Below are positions 51,251 to 63,750 of a DNA stretch of 64,000 bases, one piece after another. Each line of letters begins with the position of its first letter. Position 1 is the stretch's first letter. This DNA is from Centrapalus pauciflorus (lineage: Eukaryota > Streptophyta > Magnoliopsida > Asterales > Asteraceae). The position numbers and the translations under genes are program-made. Where the stretch lies: NCBI GenBank assembly GCA_020465985.1, contig JAANYP010001790.1:124001-188000 (forward strand), in the 5' to 3' direction. The notes below the pieces were generated by a model, which did not search any database, was not told the origin of the DNA, and saw only the letters and a list, made by a program, of their open reading frames with translations.

Positions 51251-54200
51251 CCCGAGCTCGAGGTCAGGTATTCCAGTTGACAGCAGAGGAGGCACGGGAG
51301 ATAACTGGCGTAGTTTTCGGTACATTTATTCTGAACGGTCATAATGCTCGAGTTCTGTTTGATTCAGGGGTGAACCGTTCTTTTGTGTCTTCAAAATTTA
51401 CTGCTTATTTCACTACTCCACCTGTTGAGTTACCGGAGCCGTTGATTATAGAGTTAGCAGATGGTAGTGCCTCTGTAGTTAGGCACATGTATGCTCAGTC
51501 TGTGTTAGAAATAGATGGCCATCCGTTTAGAGTCGATTTACTGCCCATAGGGATCGATAGTTTTGATGCCATAGTGGGCATGGACTGGTTAGCTTCGCAG
51601 CATGCAAAATATTCTTGTTTTAAAAAGATTATCCGCCTACCAGTTTCAGAGGATCGTGTCATTACCGTGTACGGAGAGCGTAGTAGTTGCAGTGTTGGCC
51701 TTATTTCTGCAGTCCAGGCACGTCTTCACCTAGCCAAGGGTTGTTCTTCCTTCTTAGCTTATGTAGTTGATGCGAAGAAGGACAAGAAACTTCCAGTGAC
51801 CGTTGATGTTGTTTCTGAGTTTCCTGGAGTATCTCCCGAGGAGCTACCAGGGTTGCAGTCGGATCGACAGGTAAAATTCAGTATCGAGTTGATGCCAGGT
51901 GCTACTCCTATCGCACGTGTGCCATATCAATTGGCTCCTACCGAGATGAGAGATTTGATGAGTCAGCTTCAGGAGTTATTGGATCGCAGGTTTATTCGAC
52001 CTAGTTCTTCACCGTGGGGTGCTCCAGTTTTCTTCATTAAGAAGAAGGATGGGTCGATGAGGATGTGCATATACTATCGTGAACTTAATAAGGTGACGGT
52101 GAACAACCGTTACCCTCTACCACGGATAGATGATCTGTTCGACCAGTTACAAGGGGCCAGTGTGTTCTCAAAGATTGATATGCCGTAGGGATATCATCAG
52201 TTGAAGGTACATGATGGCCATCGCAAAGATAGCGTTCAGGACAGGGTATGGCCATTATGAGTTTTTGGTTATGTCGTTCAGGTTGATCAACACCCCAGCA
52301 GCCTTTATGGACCTGATGAATATGGTCTGTCGTCCGTATCTTGACAAATCGTCAGAGTGTTTATTGATGACATATTGATATACTCTCGGTTAGTAGAGGA
52401 GCACGCAGCACATCTATGTAAGATTCACGGGGTACTATGGCGTGAGAAGTTGTACACGAAGTTCTCAAAGTACGAGTTTTCGCTTCGGGAAGTCCAGTTC
52501 TTAGGACATATGGTTAGCGACCAAGGTGTTTTAGTAGACCTAGCCAAGATTGAGGCCGTTATGAGCTTGTAGAAGCCGAGGAATGTGGTAGAGCTTTACA
52601 GTTTTCTGGGGTTAGCAGGCTACTATTGCCGATTCATCCAGGATTTCTCCTTTAATTGCTGTACCGTTAGCCCGTTTGACTCGCCAGTCAGTCCCGTTCG
52701 AATAGACTAAAGACCAGGAGTTTGTATTTCAGGAGCTGAAGCGCCGATTGTGTCAGGCTTCAGTACTAGCGTTGCCAGAGGGCCCGAGCGATTTTGTGGT
52801 ATATAGCAATGCTTCGGGGACCGGGTTATGGTGTGTGTTGATGCAGAGGGGTCGAGTGATTGCGTATGCTTCTCATAAGTTGAAGGATTACGAGAAGAAC
52901 TACTCGACTCACGACCTAGAGTTGACGGCTATTGTGTTCGCGCTAAAGATCTGGCGTCATTACCTCTACGGAGTTCCTTTTATGTTGTTTACCGATCATA
53001 AGAGCCTCCGATATTTATTCAGCCAGCAAGACCTTAACATGCGACAGAGGCGGGGGCTAGAGTTGAGGATTATGACTGTGACATTCAGTATCACCCCATT
53101 AAGGCGAACGTGGTAGCAAATGCACTGAGTAGGAAAAACGTGGATCGACGATTCGAGCTCGTAACTACAGAGTTGAGGTAACTTCTACACTGATAAAAAG
53201 ACTTCGGGAAGCCCAAGCCTAATGGATGCGTACAGAAAATCACCGGAGAGAACATATTCTGGGCCAGCTGTAGGAGTTTGAGACAGACTCTTGAGGGCTA
53301 TGTATGAGATATGGACGAGTTTAGGTCCCTAGAAATGGTGGCGTGCGTCTGTTGATTTTGGAGGATTCACATAAGTCTTGCCTTTCTATTCATTCTGGCA
53401 GCACAAAGATGTATCAAAATCTTCGAATACTGTATTGGTGGCCTGGTATGAAAGAGGATATAGCCGAATATGTTGAGCATTGTTTGACTTGCCAACAGTT
53501 GAAACCAGAACACCAGAAGCCTCACTATTGATTGCAGTCGTTAGAGATTCCATAGTGGAGTTGGGAGCACATTACGATGGATTTTGTTACGAAGTTACCG
53601 CGGACTCCATGTGTATATGGTACAATATGGGTAATAGTAGACCGTCTTATGAAGACAACTCAATTTCTGCTTATCAGGGAGATGTATACGTTGGATCAGC
53701 TTGCTCGAGTTTATTTGTATGAGATCGTGTCCAGACACGGAGTTCCAGATTCTATAGTATCAGATAGAGATGCCCGATTTACGTCTAACTTTTGGCAGAG
53801 CTTACAGCGAGCGTTGGGTATCAGAGTTCAGATGAGAACTGCTTATCGTCCCCAGTCTGATAGACAGTCCTAGTGCACGATCCAGAACATGGATGATATG
53901 TTACGAGCCTGCGTGATGGATTTCGGTGGTAGTTGGGATTCTCATTTACCTTTAGCCGAATTGCTTACAACAACAACTACCACTCCAGCATCAATATGCC
54001 TCCGTTTGAAGCGATACGGCCGTAAGGGTCGCATGTGGGGGGAAAGAGATATTACAGGTCCTGAGATCATCCAGCAGACTAGTGAAAAGATAACAGCGAT
54101 CAGAGAAAGACTATAGTTAGCTCAGAGTCGATAGAAATACTATGACGATAAAAGCACCAAGGAGTTGGAGTTCGAAACGGGTGAGTGGGTACTACTGAAG

Positions 54201-54575
54201 GTTTCGTCGTGGAAGGTTGTAATTAGATTCCGTCATCGAGGTAAGCTTAGTCCGAAATTCATCGGACCGTTCCATATGGTAGAGCGTGTAGGTACTTAGG
54301 CCTACAGACAAGAGTTACCTCCGGAGTTACATGGAGTACATCCTACCTGCCATGTCAGCTATCTGCTCTGATGTCTAGCCCCACACAAAGAGAAGATTCC
54401 GATGTCAGATATTGAGGTTGATGAGCAGTTGAGAAAGTAGAGCATCCTGAGACCATCATAGATCGAAAGGTGAAGCTACAAAAGAAGGAGACCCCCTTGG
54501 TGTTAGTGCAATGGCGGTATCATAGGGGTTCCAACGCTACCTGGGAACTCGAGGCAGACATGTGACAGTGCTACC
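51251..54575 (+). pseudogene. pol: Pol of chromovirus E: PR-RT-RNaseH-IN-chromodomain
   Basis: Frame 51277-52188 holds protease (VLFDSGVNRSFVS, Ala to Val after DSG) and the start of RT (YRELNKVTVNNRYPLPRIDDLF). RT continues at 52357-52572 with FIDDILIYSR after a frame change. RNase H (52748-53116) has SNASGTGLWCVLMQ, its first Asp changed to Asn. The integrase zinc region lies at 53343-53531 and the core at 53577-53873 (MDFVTKLP, VSDRDARF), where the third acidic residue falls at a stop codon after QSDRQS. A chromodomain motif (VQWRYHRGSNATWE) lies near 54510. At least seven lesions are visible. Confidence 0.9.
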
Positions 54576-54618
54576 CGCATCTATTTACCTAAGTCTGGAT
54601 CCCAAGGACGGGATCAGT

Positions 54619-55130
54619 TGTTGGTACACCCTGTGTGACGATAGCTGTCTAGGTATGTAATAGATAGTCATTTGTAATAGTTGAAGGCTTTATTAATACA
54701 AGTTACATATGTTTGATCATGATTGTGTATGATGTTCACATTTGCATGATAAGTTTAAAGATAAGTTCTAGAATAAGTTCAAAGATGAGGAGTTCGTAGG
54801 GTATTGGACAAGTTCGTGGGCTTGGGCCTAAACGAAGTTAATCTATTATGTTCGAACCTAATCTCTATAATTATGTGTTAATCCGTTTTATTTCTAGACT
54901 TTTGGGGAGAAATTCGTGATCAGAGCTTGTATTCGTGCACGTACGAGCTAGAGTAATTTCAGAGAGTCTTTTGGAGAAATACACCGTGTCGGGTCGTTCG
55001 TCGTATCGGCTATCATCGTGTTTGTCTCCGGTTTCCGTGTGTGATCGATCCGTTAAGCCACTAACGAGGATTCCCCACTCGTTGGACGGCGTCGCGTCAA
55101 GATCAGATCCATGATATAGGTGACCTTACA
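54619..55130 (+). repeat. 5' LTR of element C (512 bp)
   Basis: TGTTGGTACACC to GACCTTACA. Shorter than the LTRs of A and B, mainly through loss of the hairpin-rich middle. CTATAATTATG at 54865 corresponds to the core promoter candidate in the others. Confidence 0.9.
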
Positions 55131-55132
55131 AG

Positions 55133-55144
55133 TGGTATCAGAGA
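55133..55144 (+). promoter_or_regulatory. Primer-binding site of C
   Basis: TGGTATCAGAGA, one base changed at the end compared with B. Confidence 0.88.
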
Positions 55145-55760
55145 CATAACGAGGGTCTTCGTGTTTTTCGTGTTTCGACGAACATTCTTTGGTTTCTTGA
55201 TGTTTTTACCGAATAAATCTCACGACAAGCAAGGTTACAGGGAAAAATTCATATTAGTTCACTTTTTTAGTCGAAGTCAATGTTTTTAATATTAAAAACA
55301 TTGGTTTATTTTGAAATCTTAAAAAAATTGAATTTTGGCCGTTTCTCGAACTTGCGGCGCTCGAACTTAAGGGGTGTATTAGGGTTCTTCGAACTTTTAA
55401 GAATACGCTCCTCTCGAAGTTGTTCTAGGGCTTCTTTGAATTTAACTGGATTCGAAGTTGTCAGAGGTTCGAACTTGCTGGGATTCGAACTTAGGGAGTT
55501 TCGAATTTAAGTTGTTTCGAACTTGTCAGAAGTTCATAGGGTTTCACGAACTTGATTCACTTCGAATTTGTCAGAACATCTAGGGTTTTTCGAACATGCA
55601 CACTTTCGAACTTGTTGAGTTCGAACTTAAAACAATTCGAATTTAATTTAAAACGAATTTAAATTTAAATTAATTCGAACTTGAATAAGTTCGAAGGATT
55701 TATTTTAAATTAATTTTTAATTTAAATTGTTTAAGTTCAAAAACAAAATGTTTTTAAAGA
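55145..55760 (+). other. Leader of C with TTCGAACTTG repeats
   Basis: More than ten copies of TTCGAACTTG or TCGAACTTA occur where B has TCGAGTTTG and TTCGAATCTG. One perfect hairpin pairs TTCGAACTT (55674-55682) with AAGTTCGAA (55687-55695). Confidence 0.7.
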
Positions 55761-58600
55761 ATGTCGAGTTTGCACAAATTCTTAGCAATGGACCACGAGG
55801 TTGGCAAAGCAAATTCTCCGCCCAAGTTGATGAAATTGGAAGATTACTAATGGTGGAAGGATAGGTTTGCTGACTTTGCAAGATTCAATGACATGCGTAT
55901 GTGGATATGCATTGATGAGGGATATGTTCCTCCTACGCAAGAGCTTGAAGGCCGATTAAGAGTCTTGACATATCAGAACATGAAAGATGATGACAAGAAA
56001 ATTTATGAGGCCGAGAACCGAGCTTTTTCGTCTATCAGAATGGCGTTACCTCAGGAAATCCTACACACATTGAGGAATCACAGGACTTCTAAAGAGCTTT
56101 GGGATGCTCTAGAGAAGAGATGTGAGGGAAATCCCAGGGTACATAAGGGAAGAACAAAAATGCTGAAGCAACAATTTGCTATCTTCAAAGCACTGAAGAA
56201 TGAGATGCTAGACGAGACAATTACTAGATTCTCATCATCTGCTAACTGAACTTGACAATCACAATGTTGAGTATCAAGAGACAGAGAAGATAGAAAAGCT
56301 TCTGGATGCTTTACCGGCTAAGTGGGAGATGTACACAGCGCTAATAAAGCATGATGAAGAGAAGTTTGAGACTCTCACTCTTGAAGGGGTTATCGGAACG
56401 TTGAGGGCCTACAACTTCAAGTTACAGAAGAAGGAACGGGAATTTGATCAGGTTCAAGATCCAGAGATGTATTTTGGAAAATCAAAGCCGTCAACCTCTA
56501 GTGAACTAAAGTCGGGGGCCACAGCCTTTTTCTCGAGAGAAGATCCTATCCTAGTTGAGTCAGAAGAATCTAGTAGTAGGGCGTTCTTAGGGTTTTCCAA
56601 ACCAGAAGAAAAACCACATCACTCAGTGTCTATTTCTCAAGGCTATACCAAGATGCCTATGAGTGCAAAATCAGCTGAAGATCATCTAAATCTTCTAGCT
56701 TCATTTGTCGCAGCTTATAGAAATTGCGTTCCAGGTAAAATAAACGATCCAGCTCTTTGGGAAGAGGACTACGATCAAGTAGATCCTGACGACTTGGAAC
56801 AGATGGACCTACAATGGCAACTGGCCATGGTGACGCAAAGGGTAAAGCAAATTATGAAGAGGACGGGAAGGAATTTGAGTGTAAGCAACAATGTTGGTTT
56901 CGACAAGTCAAAAGTAAAGTGCTACAATTGTCAAGGATTGGGACACTTTTCCAGAGAATGTCAACGACCAAAGGTGGAAAATTATCAGAATCAGAACCAA
57001 GGGAGACAACACTCTAGTGGTTCTGGAAATCAAGCTGCCATAGCTGGTCTGTTAACAAACGTGTCATCCAACAGACAGCTAGATAATACATATGACTGGA
57101 GCACTCATCCGGATTCGAATGCCAGAGCCTTCATGGCTGAGGTAACTGAGATCGGGGGGGGGGGGGGGGGGGGGACGAGCTGAAGAAGAAGCAGAGGACA
57201 CCCAACATCAGACTCGAGTCCTTTGTTGGTGGAAAAGTTAGAGGTGCAAACCATTCTCGAGTTTGCAGCTCAAATGGCCAATGTGGAATCGGACCGCAAA
57301 AGGGTAACTATAAACATCTCTATATTTCATGATTTGTGAGTCTTAACTGCTAATTTAAATGATAGATAAACACCCTAACAACTCAGCTCCAATCATTAAA
57401 ATCTGATAATGCTAGTCTTCTAGATATTAAAGAGGATTTAAGGAACAAGATGAAAGCAGATGCTCAGGATGTATTCTAAAAGACAAGTTAAGTGAAAAAT
57501 TTGTTAGGTTAGAACTCATCTATGAGCATGTCGAATCTTTGACCAAATAACTCACCATTAAAGATGTAGAGCTAGCTGAATCTAGAGTTAAGGTTGCAGA
57601 GGCCAATAGCAAGCTTTAAAAGTTTAGGAACTCATCCCTAAATCTAGGAAAAATCTTAGAAGCTCAAAGGCAGTCTAAGAAACCAGTAGGCCTAGGTTAT
57701 CAGGAGAGTCCTCCACCTTTCAACAACAACTATGTGCCTAAACCTCAAGATAAAACCACTGAACCAGTTGAATCAGAGGTAGAAACTGTAACTAAATCTG
57801 AAAAGAATAATTCAACTAAGGTGTCTACCACTATCCCTAAGATTAAGAAAGTCAAGTTTGTGCAGTCTACTAGTGACAGTAAGCTAGAAGAAGCTAAAAC
57901 TGTAAGTGATAATCAACTGGAGGAAGTAAATACTATAGTTGAATCGAAAGAAAATGACACTAGTGAGACACCTAAATCAACGGGTACTTATAAGAAGTCG
58001 ATTGATAAGATGTCATGCTTTAGATGTCATGAGAAAGGTCACGTTGTGTCTAGCTGTCCTTATAAGAAAGTAGAGTCCACACCAACAGTAGGGAAGTCAG
58101 ACCAACCAGCCTCAAAACCAGTACCTAGTATTGCTAGTACAAGTAGTTCTCAACACACTGAGAAGAACTTGAATGCAACACCTAGGGTAGCTGTTAAACA
58201 TATACTAGTGTCGGTCAGACAGAATGAAGTAATTAGGACTAATTCTCCGAATAGAGTCCCTAGTCAGTCTAGGTCAGGACCACAACAAGGCTATAGGACT
58301 ACAACATCTAAAAGAACTTACACTCCAGTCAGGTCTCATACTCCTAACAGACAACAGACACCAGGTAGAGCCCAGGGATATCACAATGAAGTGCATTATA
58401 ATAGAAATTATTCTAGGGCTCAACCACAAATGATAGCCCAAAGGCCAAGAGTGAATGTCAATCACTCAGCACCACAACAAGTTCTCAATCAAACACCCAA
58501 GTCACCTGAAAGGGGAGATGGGTATCTGAAGGAGTTCAAGCATGTGGATGAGAATGGTATTACCAAGTCAGTCATGGGTTGGGTTCCCCGTGATAACTAA
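55761..58600 (+). pseudogene. gag: Gag (element C)
   Basis: ATG at 55761 (MSSLHKFLAMDHEVG). Lesions are TAA at 55848, a one-base insertion near 56233, a 21-G run at 57154-57174 with frame loss, and further stops at 57175-57730. One of these (TAA near 57617) is at the same codon as TAA 19187 in B. The first zinc knuckle, CYNCQGLGHFSREC, begins near 56920 and the second, CFRCHEKGHVVSSC, near 58016. It ends at the conserved TAA 58598-58600 before pol. Confidence 0.9.
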
Positions 58601-58621
58601 CTTGTTTACTTTCATGTGCAG
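58590..58621 (+). promoter_or_regulatory. Gag/pol junction with stop and acceptor-like site (C)
   Basis: TAA 58598-58600 within CTAAC, a pyrimidine-rich run, ATGTGCAG ending at 58621; pol in the same frame. Third example of the design. Confidence 0.6.
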
Positions 58622-60914
58622 AATATAACTACAGGTCTTAATAACAAGTGTTTCGTCGACAGTGGTTGCTCTCGTCACATGACTGGGGAAAGAAGTCTAC
58701 TGACAGACTTCAAGGTAGGGAACAAGGGCTTTTTATCATTTGCTGGGAACAAGGGAGGAAATATCACTGGAACAGGAGTAGTCACTAATGGGACAATCCC
58801 ACTTGATCAAGTTTACCATGTCGATAAACTTGATCACAATCTCATTAGTGTCTCTCAGATCTGTGATAAGAAGAATTCAGTTATCTTTGCTGAAATGAAG
58901 CGTTAGTGCTGAAGCCAGGATTCAAGATACCTGAAGAGTGGATCATGATGAGAGCCCCAAGGGTGAATGATCTGTACATGATGGATATGAATGTATCAGA
59001 CTCATCGATGGGAACAATTTGTCTTCTATCTAAAGCTTCTGAATCCGAATCTATACTGTGGCACAAACGCATGGCACACTTGCACCTAATGAAAATGAAC
59101 TATATCACGAAAAATGGTCTGGTGCAAGGTGTTCCACTGAAGATTTTCAGTTCGACGACAAGTGTGTCCCGTGCAAGAAAGGAAAACAACATAAGAAGTC
59201 ACACAAGTCCAAGACTCAAAACTCGATCGCTTCCACCTTCGATTTGCTGCATATGGATCTCTTCGGTCCAATCAACAAAAGGAGCATAGGTGGTAGTTGG
59301 TTTTGTTTAGTTATCGATGATCAATGACTCCGAGGCGTTTCACACGTGTTTATACTCGTGCTTCATCTCACAGGTAGAGCCAAAAAACGTGCAAATGGAA
59401 CTGAAAGACAATTCTTGGGTTGAAGCCATGCAAGAGGAACTGTCACAGTTCAGAAAGCTTGAGGTGTGGGAGTTAGTGCCGTTGCCTCGAGGAGAAGTTG
59501 CTATAGGGACCAAATGGGTCTTTAAGTGCAAACGGGATGATTGGGGCATAGTTACTCGTAACAAGACAAGATTCGTGGTAAAGGGGTTCAACCAGGAAGA
59601 GGGAATAGATTATAACGAAGAGTTTGCACTAGTGGCGAGGCTTGAGGCGATTCGACTGTTTCTGGATTTTGCGTCCTTCAAAGGGTTTAGAGTATATCAA
59701 CTCGACGTTAAGAGTGCATTCTTGTACGGCAAGGTGAAAGAATTGGTGTATGTCGAACAACCGCCAGAGTTTACCGATCCCAAGTATACCGACAGAGTAT
59801 ATCGACTTGATAAGGCTCTGTATGGATTGCATCAGGCACCTAGGGATTGGTATGAAACACTGTCAACTCACCTCTTAGACAATGGGTTTGAGGGAGGAAG
59901 AATTGATAGTACACTATTCGTGAAAAGGAAAGGCGAAGATTTTATTTTGGTGCAACTGTACGTGGACGACATCATCTTCGGGTCGTCAAACGAGCAGATG
60001 TGCAAGGATTTTGAAAAGGTTATGTAGTCAAAGTTTTAGATGAGTGCTATGAGAGAGCTGAACTTCTTTCTCGGTTTACAAGTTGAACAAAGGAAAGAAG
60101 GAACGTTTATTCATCAGACGAAGTATGTCTACGAAATTTTGGAGTGCTTCGGGATGGAAGGATTAAAGCTGACCGCGCATTTCAATACTCCGATTCAAGT
60201 GAATCATAATCTCGGACCGGGTACAGGTAGTGATACTGATGTGGATCTGACTTTATATCAGGCCATGATCAGGTCACTTATGTATTCAACTGCTTCTAGA
60301 CATGACATAATGTTTGTTGTGTGTATTTGTGCAAGGTTTCAAGCTAATCCGAAAGAAATGCATATGAAAGCCGTGAAGCAGATTCTGAGATACCTGAATT
60401 CGAAACCAAAGCTGGGACTTCGGTATCATGCTGATGGAGATCTGGAATTTGAGGCGTACACGGATTCAGACTATGAAGGATGTAGCTTGAACTGAAAATC
60501 AACGACTGGATGTTGTCAGTTCCTTGTAGGGAGGCTCGTATCCTGGAAATGCAAGAAACAAACTTCAGTAGCCGTATCAACGTGCGAGGCCGAGTATGTA
60601 GCTGCGGGTAGTTACTGTTCACAAGTTCTGTTTATTCAACAACAATTGCAGGATTACGGTTTGACTTATACTCATACTCCCATTAGGATAGATAATCAAT
60701 CAACTATTGCTATAACAAATAATCCAGCTAAATATAGTAAAACTAAGCACATAGACATAAGACATCATTTCATACGTGATTGTGCTGAAAAGAACTTGAT
60801 AAAACTGGTAAAAGTTGCAACGAAGACAATAATGCGGATCTATTCACTAAAGCATTTGATAAGTCACACTTCGAATTGTTAGTTCAACTAAATGGCATGC
60901 GTAATCCAGAGTAA
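58616..60914 (+). pseudogene. pol: Pol (element C), integrase core deleted
   Basis: Protease VDSGCSRHM is present. One-base deletions near 58893 and 59145 shift the frame. The integrase is cut after VIDD near 59318 and continues at the segment before RT, removing about 1.06 kb, including the second Asp and the Glu of the triad. RT has YVDDIIFGSS near 59960; stops at 60025-60027 and 60037-60039 follow. RNase H is broken by TGA at 60493-60495 and a one-base deletion near 60823. Confidence 0.92.
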
Positions 60915-61607
60915 CTTGACCTTAGTAGATTTTCTTTTAGTTGTAAGTTATTAGTTTAGTTTATCAGTTTATTTTACTTAACAGTGAAAAACAAAAGAAA
61001 AAAGAGAGAAAACCATAAAAAATTTCAAAAAAAGAGAGTATTGAAAAACGAGAGAAGTCTTAGAGTCATAGGTTCAAAGTGACGAAAATTAGCACAGTCT
61101 AACAAACTCTAAGTGTTAAGCTTTCACACATAATGCACCATAAAATCTAAGTGATATACACATTCCTGTCTGATGTGTTGGTAGGCATAATACATGAAGG
61201 AACTTCTAAAAGCTAATAAAATAATCAAGAAAACGTCATATGTGTAACTAACTTAGATGTACGACCAAAAGGTCTTAATTTCTATGTAAGAGACATACAG
61301 ACAATGATTATGAATGAGGTATGCAAATTTATCTGGGGGATGTATAGCTTCAACAAAATACATCTTAAACAAAGAAAGAAAAGGTTTTGAAAAGTAACGG
61401 AAGTCAAAACAAGTCGTTTTGTTGTACGTGAGTACAGACCTGTCACCGATGTTTTGACTTAAACTAGCAAGATATGTCGCTTTGTCGTAGGTGTGTACAG
61501 ACCTTTCACCGCTGTCTTGCTAACATAAGAGGAACTCTAAGACAAACTAAGACACTCTGTTGTATGTAAATACAGAACTGTGTCCGCCGTTTGCCTTTTA
61601 AAAATAA
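60915..61607 (+). other. Pol-ORF3 spacer, first part (element C), with the three-hairpin module
   Basis: Collinear with A and B. The module at 61395-61590 has three cores. Unit 1 is closed by perfect 11-bp arms AAGTCAAAACA (61401-61411) and TGTTTTGACTT (61450-61460), and unit 2 by TAGCAAGA (61465-61472) and TCTTGCTA (61515-61522). Confidence 0.7.
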
Positions 61608-61616
61608 TTTGTAAAT

Positions 61617-63741
61617 GGGCAAATGACAAAAAATAGTAATAAGTTTGACATTTCTATTATTAATAGTAACATTATTTATTTTTTATCATTTATAGTAACA
61701 ACTTTTTATTTTTCTATTAATAATAGTAATTGTTGACCTGCAAACTTGTTTAGCAGGTCACCAACAACTTTTCAGTTATCAAAAATAGTAACAACTTTTC
61801 ATATTTTTATCAATAACAGTAACGTATCAAATTAAACCAAACTTTTTTTATTTTTTAAGTTAATTTAAGATTTCATAAACACCAAAATAAACTCAATTTA
61901 TGTTTCAATTTATTTAATTACATTACTACTATCTTTAGTGACTACTTTTTTATTTTCATTAAATTTATTTATTTACAATTTTTATTTTTTCATAACTTTA
62001 TAAATTTTTAATATATATTCTGAATATTTATTTACGATTAGATAATATTTGATTATTTATTCAATTATATATAATATGAAAGAAAAAAAATACTACGGAT
62101 CATTTCAATTTCACTTTTTCCAAACGAAAAAACTATGAATCATTCTATTTTTAGTTTTTCCCAACAAAATAATATGAACTATTTTGGTTTTTAGTTTTTT
62201 CGATTTAAATGGGTTGTAGTTTTTTTATATAAACTAAAAATAAAAATTGGTTGCAATATTTTTCAAGCAGAAAAACTATAAATCACAATTATTAAAAAAA
62301 TTTTGTGTTGTTAAAAATTGTAACACCATGTCTTTGAGAAACATTACGTGGATTTAATTTATTGGTGATTAAATTATTAATATTGCGTTGGGGCAATGGT
62401 ATGACGATTAGTGGAATGAACACGTGTCGGGGTCAAGTATACATGTCACCAGGTTATAATTCTAGCGGATTATTAATAATTATAAGACCACAGAATTAAA
62501 TGGGAATATTGATATTAATTATGAAATATTGATAACGGGGTCGGGTATCGGTGTCGAACCCGTGTTATAAACGATATGTTTATATGTATAACATGTTTAA
62601 CTCTTTGCTTCCTTTTCATTCATTCCAAAAACAATTGAGAAGTGTTGTGTGTGTTTGTAAGAGCAAACAGAAGGAAAAAAAGCCGTAACGGATCGAATTG
62701 AGCTGTGGAATTCATCTTTCTTGGCTTGTGGTGTTCTTTAACTTGGGAATGTAAGAAACCTCTAATTTAAATGAGTTGATTGTGTTATAAGCTGCAAAAT
62801 TATGGAAATGGTAATAGCAACTGTTTGCAAGTGGTTATGTATCTTTTTTATGGGTAGCAATATTTTTCATTCGGCAAAACTATAAACTGGAATAATTCAT
62901 GGTTTTTTTCCTTGTTAAAAACACAAAAATAAATGAGTTGCAATTATTTTGTACGAAAAATCAAAATGATTTATAAATTTTTGTAAAAAAAATCTAAAAC
63001 ACGATTGGGTCGTAGTTTTTCATTCGGGAAAGCTAAAAGTTGAATGATTTGTAATCAATTTCGTTTGGAATTTACTAAAAAACTGATCAATTTGTAATTT
63101 TTTTTATTACAATTGAAAAGTACTACTAATGAAAAAGTATCGCGGCCCATTCATTTTTTAGTTTTTCTGTGAATGGAAAAACTATGACTCATTGTGGTTT
63201 ATAGTTTTATGAATGAAAAATATTGAGACTCTTTTTTGATTTTTAAATAAAAAACTATGAGCCATTTAGATTGGAAAAAACTAAAAAATGGAACGATTTG
63301 TATTATTGTATTTGAAAAAACTAAGAAAAGGATGGTTCGTAGTTTTTTTGTTGGAAAATGTGAAAATTGAAATGATTCATAGTATATTTTCAATCATATT
63401 ATATATAATTGTGAATAAATAATCGATTATTATTTATCCAAAAATATTCGGAATAATATTTTGGTTTATTTTGGTTTTATGAAATATTAGAAAACTTAAT
63501 AAAATAATAAAAAAAAATTTGTTTTTAATTTGATATGTTACTATTATTGATAAAAATCTGAAAAGATGTTATTATTCTTGATAACTGAAATGTTGGTGAC
63601 CTGCTAAAACAGGTTTGTAGGTCACCAATTACTATTATTGATAGAAAAATAAAAAGTTGTTACTATTAATGATAAAAAATAAATAATGTTACTATTAATG
63701 ATAAAAATGTCAAAATCTGTTACTATTTTTGGTCATTTGCC
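61617..63741. mobile_element. Non-autonomous Mutator-like element with very long inverted arms
   Basis: The ends are GGGCAAATGACAAAAAATAG and, in reverse complement, GGCAAATGACCAAAAATAG. A 9-bp duplication TTTG(T/C)AAAT lies at 61608-61616 and 63742-63750. Target length and GGC ends fit Mutator-like elements. The arms match for about 600 bp or more with gaps (to about 62310 on the left and from about 62850 on the right), so the element is almost a foldback. There is no transposase. The arms carry an inner hairpin (GACCTGC 61735-61741 with GCAGGTC 61753-61759) and repeated AAACTATGAATCATT-like and ATAGTAAC units. Confidence 0.85.
62319..62845 (+). other. LTR-like insert between the arms of the Mutator-like element
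   Basis: It starts TGTAACACC and has ACGTGGATTTAATTTATTGG, which resembles the start of the LTR of E (TGTAACATCC, then ACGTGGAATTTATTTATTGG at 41388). It continues with gypsy LTR-like sequence but has no matching right LTR end. It is probably part of a Tekay-like LTR captured or inserted between the arms. The right limit is approximate. Confidence 0.5.
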
Positions 63742-63750
63742 TTTGCAAAT

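Larger units (their letters stand above)
41360..54618 (+). mobile_element. Chromovirus E (Ty3-gypsy, Tekay-like), interrupted by H and C
   Basis: LTR, PBS and gag start on the left, then gag, protease, RT, RNase H, integrase and chromodomain on the right of the nested element H. The 3' LTR is not in the window because element C is inserted just after the chromodomain. Many stops and frameshifts make it the most decayed coding element here, fitting the oldest layer. Confidence 0.9.
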
